The notes under the pieces are model-generated. The model did not search any database, was not told the origin of the DNA, and worked only from the letters and a program-made list of their open reading frames with translations. Of a stretch of 7,931 nucleotides of DNA, positions 1 through 5,777 are shown in pieces. The translations under genes were made by a program, and so were the position numbers. The DNA comes from Novosphingobium sp. (GTDB lineage Bacteria > Pseudomonadota > Alphaproteobacteria > Sphingomonadales > Sphingomonadaceae): the NCBI GenBank assembly GCA_027490345.1, contig JAIXYF010000238.1, positions 1 to 7,931 of the forward strand. The letters run 5' to 3'. The first letter of the stretch is position 1. Each line of letters begins with the position of its first letter.

Positions 1-1231
1 CGAAGAGGGCATCGACGGAATCGGCGCGCGTGGTGTCCAGCTGGCCGACCACGTGCGAGACGATGTGCATGACGTGGCTGTAGCGTTCGATCGTGTAGCT
101 CTCGGTGACCTTGACCGTGCCTGCCGCCGCCACGCGGCCGACATCGTTGCGCCCCAGATCGAGCAGCATCAGATGCTCGGCGCGCTCTTTGGGATCGGCG
201 AGGAGGCTGGCGGCGTTGTCGCGGTCTTCGGCTTCGGTCTTGCCGCGCGGGCGGGTGCCCGCGATGGGGCGAATGGTCACTTCGCCATCACGGATGCGCA
301 CGAGGATTTCGGGGCTGGAGCCGATCAGAGCGAAGCCGGGGAGATCGAGGAAATAGAGGAACGGCGAAGGGTTGATGCGGCGCAGCGCGCGGTAGAGCGC
401 GGCAGGCGGCAGCGGGAAGGGCACGGTGAAGCGCTGGGCGAGGACAACCTGGAAGATATCGCCCGCCTCGATGTAGTCCTTCGCGCGCGTGACCATGCGG
501 GCGTAATCGGCGGGGGCCATCACCGGGGTGCGCTCGCCAGGTTCGGCAGCTTCCAGGCGCGGATCGGCGGGGACGGGATCTGCAAGGCGTGCGAGCGCGG
601 CATCGATCCGGTCGGCAGCTGCGGCCACGAGGCGCTCTGGTGCGCCGCTGGATGGCCAGACGGGGGCGACAGCGATCAGTTCGTCCGATAGGCGATCGAA
701 CACCAGCACCACGCTGGGGCGCACGAACAGCATATCGGGCAGTTCGAGCGCGCTGGCGGGGGCGCGGGGGAGCTTTTCGACGAGGCCGATGGTCTCGTAG
801 CCGAAATAGCCGACGAGGCATGCAAGTGACTTGGGCAAACCGGCAGGCACATCGATGCGGCATTCGCCGACCAGCTCTCGCAGCGCGGTGAGCGCTGGTT
901 CCGGGTGCGGTGCAAAGGCCTCGCGGTCCGTCTGCCAGCTACGGTTGATGACCGCCGCGCTGCCTTGCGCGCGGAACACCAGATCGGGATCGAGGCCGAG
1001 CAGGCTGTAGCGCCCGCGCACTTCGCCGCCTTCGACCGATTCGAGCAGGAAATCGCCGCGTCCCGGGTGCATCAGCTTGAGCGCGGCGCCGACCGGCGTT
1101 TCGGTATCGGCGATCAGCTTGCGCCAGACGAGCGCGGGGCGGCCTTCGCCCAGCGCCGCGCGCGCTGCGGCGCCGCCATCGGGGAGCAGGCCCACGAGGC
1201 CCGCCGCAAGCGTATCCACCGCCGCAGCCAT
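1..1231 (-). CDS. trpE: Anthranilate synthase component I (TrpE), 3' end missing
   Basis: TrpE converts chorismate and ammonia (supplied by the TrpG glutaminase) to anthranilate, the first committed step of tryptophan synthesis, in the cytoplasm. The minus strand stays open from the ATG at 1231-1229 to the window edge, giving 410 codons of the usual ~500. Visible motifs in order: LLES (residues 62-65) and NPSPF (287-291), which match the tryptophan feedback site of the family; PIAGTRPRG (322-330); ERAEHLMLLDLGRND (349-362); and YSHVMHIVSHVVG (384-396). These belong to the chorismate-binding fold. The remaining C-terminal part, including the usual GTLSGAPK-type motif, lies outside the window. 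The ATG is 4 bases after the ppiD stop, with only a weak G-rich ribosome-binding signal inside the ppiD end, so translation is probably coupled. There is no room for a trp leader or attenuator directly in front, so any control must act at the ppiD promoter or elsewhere. In related bacteria trpG, trpD and trpC tend to follow. Identification is very secure. Confidence 0.96.
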   Translation of the reverse strand, partial: MAAAVDTLAAGLVGLLPDGGAAARAALGEGRPALVWRKLIADTETPVGAALKLMHPGRGDFLLESVEGGEVRGRYSLLGLDPDLVFRAQGSAAVINRSWQTDREAFAPHPEPALTALRELVGECRIDVPAGLPKSLACLVGYFGYETIGLVEKLPRAPASALELPDMLFVRPSVVLVFDRLSDELIAVAPVWPSSGAPERLVAAAADRIDAALARLADPVPADPRLEAAEPGERTPVMAPADYARMVTRAKDYIEAGDIFQVVLAQRFTVPFPLPPAALYRALRRINPSPFLYFLDLPGFALIGSSPEILVRIRDGEVTIRPIAGTRPRGKTEAEDRDNAASLLADPKERAEHLMLLDLGRNDVGRVAAAGTVKVTESYTIERYSHVMHIVSHVVGQLDTTRADSVDALF

Positions 1232-1235
1232 CGGT

Positions 1236-3176
1236 TTACTGGCCGCCGGAAAGCTGCGTGCGAAGCGCCGCGAGGGCCGCATCGTTGCGCTTCACGCCCA
1301 CCGCGTCGCGCACGGCCACGCGCAGCTCATCGACATATTCGCGCCCCGTGAGCTCACCCAGTTCGGTCCGGGCACGCGCGATCAGCGGATCATCCGCCTT
1401 GACCACGCCGGGTGTGATCTTGCTGAGCGTGACGAGGACGAAGCCGCCCTTGTTCGGAACATCGAGCTTCTTGGCCGTGCCCTGCGCCATTTCGAACATC
1501 AGCTGGAGTGTGGCGGGGATCTTGGGCTGCATGGCGTTGAGCTGCTGGCGCGGCATGGTGACGGGCTGCGCAGCCGGGAGAGGCACGCCCAGCGCCTTGA
1601 TCGCTTCGGCCAGCGAGACTTTCTTCGCCAGGGCGGCCATGAGCTTATCGGTGGCGGCCTTGGCCGCGCCGTAGCCGCGCTGCGTATCAAGATCGGCCAA
1701 GACCTTCTCGCGCACGTCAGCCAGCGGCGGCGGCGCGGCGGGCGTGATCTGGCCGACATCGAAGATCACATAGCGCTCACCCGCCTTGATTTCGGCGACT
1801 TGCGGCTCGCCCTCGCGCTCCATGCCGAAGGCGGCCTGCAGCAGCGGCATGACATCGGCATTGGGCTTGATATCGGTGCGGCCCGGCACGGTGCCATCGG
1901 CCTGCAGCGGATCGGTGGTGATGATGGTGAGCCCGGCGCCCTTGGCCACATCGGCAAGGCCGGTGCCGCTGCCAAAGGATTCGTCGAACTTGGCCGAAAG
2001 ATCGGCCAGCGCGGCCTTGTGCTTTTCGGCGCTGAGCACGGCGGTGATTTCGGCGCGGGCCTGATCGAGTGACTTGCCGGGGTTCTGCGTCACGCTGTCG
2101 AGCCGGATGACATACCAGCCGAGCGCGCCCTTGGCCGGCTGCGCCAGCTTGCCGCGTTCTGCGGCAAACACCGCAGCGGCCACGGCGGCAGACGCTTCGC
2201 TATCCAGCTTGGCGCGCGTGGACGCGGCGGTCTTGCTGGCCGAAAGGCCCTTGGCCGCGGCGGCGGCCTCGATCGATTTGCCCCCGGCGATTTCGCCCGC
2301 CAGTGCCTTCGCAGCGGCTTCGGTGGGCACGATCACTTGCGTGAAGGCGCGCAGTTCAACCGGGGCATACGTGGCGGCATTCAGCTTGTAGCGGTTGGCC
2401 ACTTCGGCCTCGCTCGGCGCAGGCACGGCCTGCACCGAGGCAGCATCAAAGATCGCATAGCGGATCGTGCGGCGTTCGGGGCGCTGGTAGCGCGCGCCGT
2501 TGGCTTTGTAGAAAGCGGCGACCTCTGCTTCGGATGGCGCCGTCTTGGGCGCGAAAGCCGCCGAGGGGATCAACTGCACCGCGCCCTCGCGCGTTTCGGT
2601 CAGCACCGCGACATAGCGCTGCGCCACGCTGAGCGGCATGGCCGCGCCAATCCCGGCGGGGATCAGCACTTGCCGCGCCATCAGCCCCTTGGCGACATCA
2701 TCGCGCAGCAGGCTATCGGAAATGCCCTTCTGGCCGAGCAACGCCTTGTAGGTTTCCTGGCTGAACTTGCCGTCCGCGCCCTGGAAGGCGGGCATCTTGG
2801 CGATTTCGCTGTCGATCAGCCGGTCGCTCACGCCCATGCCCACCGCGCTCTGCCGCGCCCAGTCGAGCAGGGCCGCGCGGTCGATCATGCTATCGACCAC
2901 CTGATCCAGGGCCCCCTGCGCGATGAACGCCTTCATCGTGACGGTGGGGTTTTCCTGCCGGGCGTTTTCCAGCGCATTGGTCAGCGAACGCTGCACATCG
3001 TTTGTGCCGATCTTCTCGGAGCCCACGGTGACCGCGCGGTCGGCCGTGCCCGAGCCGCCGAGATTGGCGCCCGAGATATCGGCGCCGGCAAACGAGAGCG
3101 CGATAAGCCCGAGAAACACGAGCGCAATGGCGGCGCCGAAGCGGGACTTGGTGATGGAGCGGAAGAGGGCGAGCAT
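1236..3176 (-). CDS. ppiD: Peptidylprolyl isomerase-like periplasmic folding factor (PpiD/SurA-N family)
   Basis: A 646-residue protein resembling PpiD, an inner-membrane-anchored chaperone that meets proteins leaving the Sec translocon. It has a short basic N terminus (SITKSRFG), one membrane segment at about residues 14-31 and a long periplasmic part. Residues ~35-230 are a helical SurA-N-like chaperone region. Residues ~273-362 look like a diverged parvulin domain (LRAFTQVIVPT near the start, GALGWYVIRLDSV at the end). A further Ala/Lys-rich region continues to the C terminus. The parvulin part is poorly conserved, and PpiD in E. coli is reported to have little isomerase activity, so a chaperone role is more likely than catalysis; this is inference. 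The ATG start fits the membrane anchor and has GACAGG five bases upstream (3187-3182). The TAA stop (1238-1236) lies 4 bases before trpE, so the two are probably co-transcribed. A ppiD-like gene ahead of trpE is, to my knowledge, common in alphaproteobacteria. The symbol is given by similarity of architecture. Confidence 0.88.
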   Translation of the reverse strand: MLALFRSITKSRFGAAIALVFLGLIALSFAGADISGANLGGSGTADRAVTVGSEKIGTNDVQRSLTNALENARQENPTVTMKAFIAQGALDQVVDSMIDRAALLDWARQSAVGMGVSDRLIDSEIAKMPAFQGADGKFSQETYKALLGQKGISDSLLRDDVAKGLMARQVLIPAGIGAAMPLSVAQRYVAVLTETREGAVQLIPSAAFAPKTAPSEAEVAAFYKANGARYQRPERRTIRYAIFDAASVQAVPAPSEAEVANRYKLNAATYAPVELRAFTQVIVPTEAAAKALAGEIAGGKSIEAAAAAKGLSASKTAASTRAKLDSEASAAVAAAVFAAERGKLAQPAKGALGWYVIRLDSVTQNPGKSLDQARAEITAVLSAEKHKAALADLSAKFDESFGSGTGLADVAKGAGLTIITTDPLQADGTVPGRTDIKPNADVMPLLQAAFGMEREGEPQVAEIKAGERYVIFDVGQITPAAPPPLADVREKVLADLDTQRGYGAAKAATDKLMAALAKKVSLAEAIKALGVPLPAAQPVTMPRQQLNAMQPKIPATLQLMFEMAQGTAKKLDVPNKGGFVLVTLSKITPGVVKADDPLIARARTELGELTGREYVDELRVAVRDAVGVKRNDAALAALRTQLSGGQ

Positions 3177-3404
3177 CGGGGCCTGTCGCTAGCAAGGAAG
3201 AAAGCGGAACGTGTCCGCCTCGCGCATTAGGCGGCAAAGCAATTTCCCGCAATGCCCTGCGCCCGATGCCGTGCCATCGATTGCAGGCGCTTTGCCGATA
3301 CTTCGTCACCCACTTTGCGCGCCGCGCGCTTTGCAAACCGGCGCCGGGTTTGATAGCGGCGCAAGGATCAGAAGGAATCATCCCGTGCAAGTGTGCAAGA
3401 TCTC
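3177..3404. promoter_or_regulatory. Divergent intergenic region between ppiD-trpE and tpiA
   Basis: These 228 bases must hold the promoters for both the leftward ppiD-trpE unit and rightward tpiA, because the genes diverge. No strong sigma-70 boxes are visible. On the plus strand TTGCAA (3331-3336) is a fair -35, but the only -10-like sequences (around TTTGATAG, 3349-3356) are too close. On the minus strand a TTGCGG followed 17 bases later by TAATGC is a weak candidate for ppiD. The region repeats CTTTGC three times and contains a long-spaced inverted repeat annotated separately. I see no supported complete gene here apart from the possible leader ORF at the tpiA end. Confidence 0.5.
3232..3297. 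repeat. 9-bp perfect inverted repeat in the divergent promoter region
   Basis: CGGCAAAGC at 3232-3240 is exactly reverse-complementary to GCTTTGCCG at 3289-3297, with 48 bases between. The arms could bind a regulator at two sites or pair in a transcript, but the spacing is long for a simple hairpin. Related CTTTGC words recur at 3313-3318 and 3329-3334. No function is assigned; chance occurrence in GC-rich DNA is possible. Confidence 0.35.
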
Positions 3405-3408
3405 ATGA
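3371..3408 (+). promoter_or_regulatory. Possible seven-codon leader ORF with its own Shine-Dalgarno, overlapping the tpiA start
   Basis: GAAGGA (3371-3376) is the best ribosome-binding sequence before tpiA. It sits 8 bases ahead of a GTG at 3385, which is out of frame with tpiA. That GTG opens a seven-codon reading frame (VQVCKIS) ending in TGA at 3406-3408, overlapping the tpiA ATG at 3405 as ATGA. The same site is 16 bases from the in-frame GTG at 3393 and 28 from the ATG, both poor spacings. The arrangement suggests translational coupling of tpiA to a leader, but it could also mean tpiA uses a weak or non-standard start. This is an inference from spacing only. Confidence 0.3.
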
Positions 3409-4169
3409 GCCAGCGTCCTTATATTGTCGGCAACTGGAAGATGAATGGCAGCCGGGTCATGCTGGCAGAAGCGCGCGCTATTGACCGCGCGGCTCAGCGC
3501 CACCCCCACGCCGAGGTGGCGCTGGCCCCGCCGTTTCCGCTGCTCGGTGCGCTGCGCGAGGCGGTGAGCGCCATCGGTGTGGGCGGGCAGGATTGCCACA
3601 CCGCAGCCAAGGGCGCGCATACCGGCGATGTCTCGGCGGCGATGCTGGCCGATATCGGTGCAGACTTCGTGATTCTGGGCCACAGCGAACGCCGCCGCGA
3701 TCACGGCGAGACGGACGCGCTGGTGCGCGCCAAGGCCGAAGCGGCGCTGGCAGCCGGGCTTGGCGTGATCATCTGCGTGGGCGAAACGCTGGAGGAACGC
3801 GACGCCGGGCAGGCAGAAGCCGTGGTTGCGCGGCAGGTCGAAGGCTCGGTCCCGGCGGGCGAGGCGGTGGCCGTGGCAGCCAGCCGGCTGGCGCTGGCCT
3901 ATGAACCGGTTTGGGCCATCGGCACGGGCCGGGTGGCTGCGGTGGAAGATGTGGTGGCCATGCACGCGGCGGTTCGCGCCCGGCTCACCGCGATTTTCGG
4001 CGAGGAGGCGGCAAAAGTGCGCATTCTTTATGGCGGTTCGGTCAACGGCGAGAACGCGGCGGCTTTGCTGGGCGCTGAAGGCGTTGGCGGCGCGCTGGTG
4101 GGCGGGGCGAGCCTCACAGCGGACGCTTTCCTGCCGATCATCGCGGCGGCGGCCGCGCCGGAGGATTGA
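3405..4169 (+). CDS. tpiA: Triosephosphate isomerase
   Basis: TpiA interconverts dihydroxyacetone phosphate and glyceraldehyde 3-phosphate in glycolysis and gluconeogenesis, as a cytoplasmic homodimeric TIM barrel. The 254-residue product has the usual length and all catalytic residues: NWKMNG with Lys12, the electrophile His93 in ILGHSERR, and the base Glu167 in AYEPVWAIGTG, which also begins the flexible loop 6. Phosphate-binding loops GGS (210-212) and GGAS (233-236) are present. I chose the ATG at 3405 because MSQRPYIVGNWKMNG matches the normal N terminus. An in-frame GTG at 3393 would add four residues and is closer to the GAAGGA at 3371-3376, so the start is not certain. It is transcribed away from ppiD and is followed after 140 bases by secG, an order I recall from other alphaproteobacteria. 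The gene appears intact and typical. Confidence 0.97.
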   Translation: MSQRPYIVGNWKMNGSRVMLAEARAIDRAAQRHPHAEVALAPPFPLLGALREAVSAIGVGGQDCHTAAKGAHTGDVSAAMLADIGADFVILGHSERRRDHGETDALVRAKAEAALAAGLGVIICVGETLEERDAGQAEAVVARQVEGSVPAGEAVAVAASRLALAYEPVWAIGTGRVAAVEDVVAMHAAVRARLTAIFGEEAAKVRILYGGSVNGENAAALLGAEGVGGALVGGASLTADAFLPIIAAAAAPED

Positions 4170-4193
4170 TCCGGCCTTGATACCTGCGACGGC

Positions 4194-4211
4194 GAGGGCG
4201 CCTCAGCCCTC
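4194..4211 (+). terminator. Hairpin after tpiA (loop GCCTCA), possible transcript end
   Basis: GAGGGC (4194-4199) pairs perfectly with GCCCTC (4206-4211) around the six-base loop GCCTCA, 24 bases after the tpiA stop. No T run follows, so it is not a classical intrinsic terminator. It could mark a processed 3' end or attenuate read-through into secG. The loop resembles those of the two hairpins after secG. Confidence 0.3.
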
Positions 4212-4309
4212 CTGCTGCAGTCCTTCTGGCCCGGCCCTCCTACCGCAGCACCCTTGCGCAGGCGCGCCTTGCGTCCTAGATGCGGCCTCAAGTTTTCAGG
4301 CGAACCGCA

Positions 4310-4753
4310 ATGTCTCTCTTCATTTTTCTTACGGTCGTTCAGGCGCTGGTGGCAGCCGCGCTGGTCGGCGTGATCCTTATCCAGAAATCGGAAGGCGGCG
4401 GCCTTGGCGTTGGCGGCAGCCCGGCGGGCTTCATGTCGGCGCGCGGCGCAGCAGACTTCCTGACCCGCGCGACCACCGTTCTGGCAACCGCTTTCGTGGG
4501 CCTCAGCATCGTGCTGGCTGCGCTGGCTGTCAGCACGACGTCGAACCGCGAGATCGATACGTCGCTGGTGCGCACGGCGCCCGGCGCACCGGTTGATCCG
4601 CTGGCACCGCCTGCAGCAGCGCCGGGTTCGGCCGCTGTGGGCGCAACGCAGCAGCAGCCTGCAGCGCCGGGTTCGGCCCCCCCGGCGGCCAATGGCAGCG
4701 CGGCGCCGAAGACGGCCGGTACCGATCCGCTGGCCGGGGGCGCCAAGCAGTAA
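4310..4753 (+). CDS. secG: Preprotein translocase subunit SecG
   Basis: SecG is the small accessory subunit of the SecYEG channel in the inner membrane and assists SecA-driven export. The 147-residue product has two membrane segments (about residues 2-24 and 52-75) joined by the conserved glycine-rich cytoplasmic loop, here LIQKSEGGGLGVGG followed by FMSARGAADFLTRAT, which fits the family well. After residue ~78 comes a roughly 70-residue tail rich in Ala, Pro and Gly (for example APGSAAVGATQQQPAAPGSA). It has no recognisable domain, resembles low-complexity tails seen in other alphaproteobacterial SecG proteins, and carries an internal DNA repeat. I chose the ATG at 4310 because the membrane segment then begins almost at once and an AGG (4298-4300) lies 9 bases upstream. 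An upstream in-frame ATG at 4280 would add ten residues that look unlike SecG. The gene is followed by two hairpins and then pyrG. Confidence 0.93.
   Translation: MSLFIFLTVVQALVAAALVGVILIQKSEGGGLGVGGSPAGFMSARGAADFLTRATTVLATAFVGLSIVLAALAVSTTSNREIDTSLVRTAPGAPVDPLAPPAAAPGSAAVGATQQQPAAPGSAPPAANGSAAPKTAGTDPLAGGAKQ
4616..4678 (+). repeat. 18-bp direct repeat within the secG tail
   Basis: GCAGCGCCGGGTTCGGCC occurs identically at 4616-4633 and 4661-4678, 45 bases apart and therefore in the same reading frame. Both copies encode an Ala-Pro-Gly-Ser-Ala core, so the low-complexity tail has probably expanded by duplication. A shorter related pair encoding DPLA lies at residues 96-99 and 139-142 of SecG. 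Confidence 0.6.
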
Positions 4754-4766
4754 GATCAAGCAGTAA
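4744..4766 (+). repeat. Short tandem duplication carrying the secG stop codon
   Basis: CAAGCAGTAA is present at 4744-4753 and again at 4757-4766, a 13-base period. The first copy contains the last two sense codons (Lys-Gln) and the TAA stop of secG. The second copy is untranslated in the secG frame because the period is not a multiple of three. It is a minor local duplication with no evident function. Confidence 0.55.
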
Positions 4767-4771
4767 TGAGG

Positions 4772-4795
4772 CGCCGGGCCGGATCAGGCCCGGTG
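4772..4795 (+). terminator. Hairpin downstream of secG (loop GGATCA)
   Basis: CCGGGCC (4774-4780) pairs perfectly with GGCCCGG (4787-4793) around the loop GGATCA. A G-T and a C-G pair extend the stem to nine pairs. It begins 18 bases after the secG stop, the right place for a transcript end. It lacks a following T run, so any termination would be atypical or the structure may protect the mRNA 3' end. Confidence 0.45.
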
Positions 4796-4815
4796 GCGAT
4801 TCGTTGGCGCGCTCA

Positions 4816-4839
4816 GGGGCGGTCGGTTCAGACCGCTCC
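4816..4839 (+). terminator. Second hairpin downstream of secG (loop GGTTCA)
   Basis: GGGGCGGTC (4816-4824) pairs with GACCGCTCC (4831-4839) through nine pairs including one G-T, around the loop GGTTCA. It lies 20 bases after the first hairpin and shares its size and loop pattern. No T run follows. It may be a tandem terminator or RNA-processing element. The GGTTCA loop recalls a tRNA T arm, but the stem is too long and the loop too short for that. Confidence 0.45.
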
Positions 4840-4855
4840 CACGGCAGACCGACGC

Positions 4856-4891
4856 CACTGCCAAACCCTCTGCCAAATCCACTGCCCAACA
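4856..4891 (+). repeat. Three imperfect 12-bp tandem copies upstream of pyrG
   Basis: Three consecutive 12-base units, CACTGCCAAACC, CTCTGCCAAATC and CACTGCCCAACA, occupy 4856-4867, 4868-4879 and 4880-4891. The shared core is CTGCC(A/C)AA. They end immediately before the candidate pyrG -35 box. Iterated sites there could bind a regulator, or may simply be a minor expansion. The units would read PLPN three times in an overlapping frame, but that frame is not supported as a gene. Confidence 0.45.
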
Positions 4892-4921
4892 TTGCGAGTT
4901 CTCGCTCATCTGCGGTCAAAT
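4892..4921 (+). promoter_or_regulatory. Candidate sigma-70-type promoter for pyrG
   Basis: TTGCGA (4892-4897) and TCAAAT (4916-4921) each match four of six bases of the -35 and -10 consensus and are 18 bases apart. The predicted start, near 4928, would give a leader of about 75 bases. A compact inverted repeat GCGAG-TT-CTCGC (4894-4905) overlaps the -35 box and spacer and could be an operator. An imperfect hairpin (4919-4938, AATCC with GGATT) lies near the predicted transcript start. All of this is pattern-based. Confidence 0.3.
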
Positions 4922-5003
4922 CCCCATGTCTGTGGATTGCCACTGCGAATCGGGCTGGCGCCGCTTGCGTATCCAGAGCTTCTGACGGTAAGGCCCAACT
5001 CCC

Positions 5004-5762
5004 ATGGCGCGGTTCATTTTCATCACCGGCGGCGTGGTTTCCTCGCTGGGCAAAGGCCTTATGGCGGCGAGCCTTGCAGCCCTGCTGCAGGCGCGGGGTT
5101 TCCGTGTGCGAATCCGCAAGTTCGACCCCTATCTCAATGTCGATCCGGGCACGATGAGCCCTTATCAGCACGGCGAAGTGTTCGTGACCGACGACGGCGC
5201 GGAAACGGACCTCGACCTTGGCCACTATGAGCGCTTCACCGGCGTTTCGGCGCGGCAATCGGACAACATCACCTCGGGCCGCATCTACCGCGATATCATC
5301 GCCAAGGAGCGGCGCGGCGATTACCTTGGCGCCACGGTGCAAGTGATCCCGCACGTGACCGATGCGATCAAGACTTTCGCCCGCGACGAGACCGATGATC
5401 TCGATTTCGTGCTGTGCGAGATCGGCGGCACGGTGGGCGATATCGAAAGCCTGCCGTTCATCGAGGCGATCCGCCAGATGCGCAACGAACTGGGGCGCGA
5501 GGCGACCTGTTTCGTCCACGTGACGCTAGTGCCCTACATCGCTGCCGCCGGGGAGCTGAAAACCAAGCCCACACAGCATTCGGTGCGCGAACTGACTGGT
5601 CTTGGCATTCAGCCCGATATCTTGTTGTGCCGCTGCGAAAAGCCGCTGCCCGAGAACGAGCGCGCCAAGATTGCGCTGTTTTGCAACGTGCGCAAGGAAG
5701 CCGTGATCCCCGCGCTCGATGCGCGCAGCATCTATTCGGTGCCGCTGCAATATCACGGCTAG
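5004..5762 (+). CDS. pyrG: CTP synthase, N-terminal synthase domain; gene interrupted by an in-frame TAG
   Basis: CTP synthase makes CTP from UTP, ATP and glutamine-derived ammonia, the last step of pyrimidine nucleotide synthesis. This 252-residue part is the ATP-dependent amidoligase domain. It opens with MARFIFITGGVVSSLGKG (P-loop, residues 9-18), then KFDPYLNVDPGTMSPYQHGE (39-58), TDDGAETDLDLGHYERFTG (62-80), CEIGGTVGDIES, and KTKPTQHSVREL, which belongs to the nucleotide-binding region. The ATG at 5004 is the normal family start and has TAAGG (4990-4994) ten bases upstream. The frame stops at TAG 5760-5762 in the motif Y-H-G-stop-G-L-D, exactly where the family has Y-H-x-E-G-L-D, and the same frame continues to 6653. 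The intended gene is therefore 5004-6653, 549 residues, against about 545 for E. coli. As written, this fragment would lack the glutaminase domain and could use only free ammonia. A nonsense mutation or a sequence error is the simplest explanation. Confidence 0.93.
   Translation: MARFIFITGGVVSSLGKGLMAASLAALLQARGFRVRIRKFDPYLNVDPGTMSPYQHGEVFVTDDGAETDLDLGHYERFTGVSARQSDNITSGRIYRDIIAKERRGDYLGATVQVIPHVTDAIKTFARDETDDLDFVLCEIGGTVGDIESLPFIEAIRQMRNELGREATCFVHVTLVPYIAAAGELKTKPTQHSVRELTGLGIQPDILLCRCEKPLPENERAKIALFCNVRKEAVIPALDARSIYSVPLQYHG
5760..5762 (+). other. pyrG: In-frame amber codon at pyrG codon 253
   Basis: The codon TAG replaces what would be GAG (Glu) by a single G-to-T change. Frame and sequence conservation are unbroken on both sides, so no insertion or deletion is involved. 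It falls near the end of the synthase domain, just before the linker to the glutaminase domain. The stop codons visible for the other genes are TAA (ppiD, secG, Crp-like gene) or TGA (tpiA, end of pyrG), never TAG. That is compatible with amber suppression, but too small a sample to argue for it. Confidence 0.9.
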
Positions 5763-5777
5763 GGGCTTGATTGGGAA

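Noticed and set aside
53..691. Open plus-strand frame of 212 codons at the left end
   Set aside because: The minus strand here encodes unmistakable TrpE, so this is its complement.
1077..2072. Open plus-strand frame of 331 codons, opposite ppiD and trpE
   Set aside because: It is antisense to a protein with clear domain structure, is rich in Arg, His and Gly as expected from a GC-rich reverse frame, and matches no family I recognise.
2337..3230. Open plus-strand frame of 297 codons opposite the start of ppiD
   Set aside because: It shadows the conserved ppiD N-terminal region and has atypical composition and no recognisable motif.
4280..4309. Upstream ATG of secG adding ten residues
   Set aside because: The added MRPQVFRRTA is unlike SecG N termini, and the ATG at 4310 has a better-placed AGG and starts directly at the membrane segment.
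4816..4839. tRNA T-arm or tRNA remnant suggested by the loop GGTTCA
   Set aside because: The stem has nine pairs and the loop six bases, unlike the five-pair, seven-base T arm, and no other tRNA arms can be found around it.
4804..5157. Plus-strand frame containing PLPN three times upstream of pyrG
   Set aside because: It overlaps the pyrG start by about 150 bases in another frame. The PLPN pattern simply reflects the 12-bp DNA repeat, and no ribosome-binding site or family match is seen.
4530..5519. Open minus-strand frame of 329 codons spanning secG, the intergenic region and pyrG
   Set aside because: It crosses two well-identified plus-strand genes and shows no domain or good start signal.
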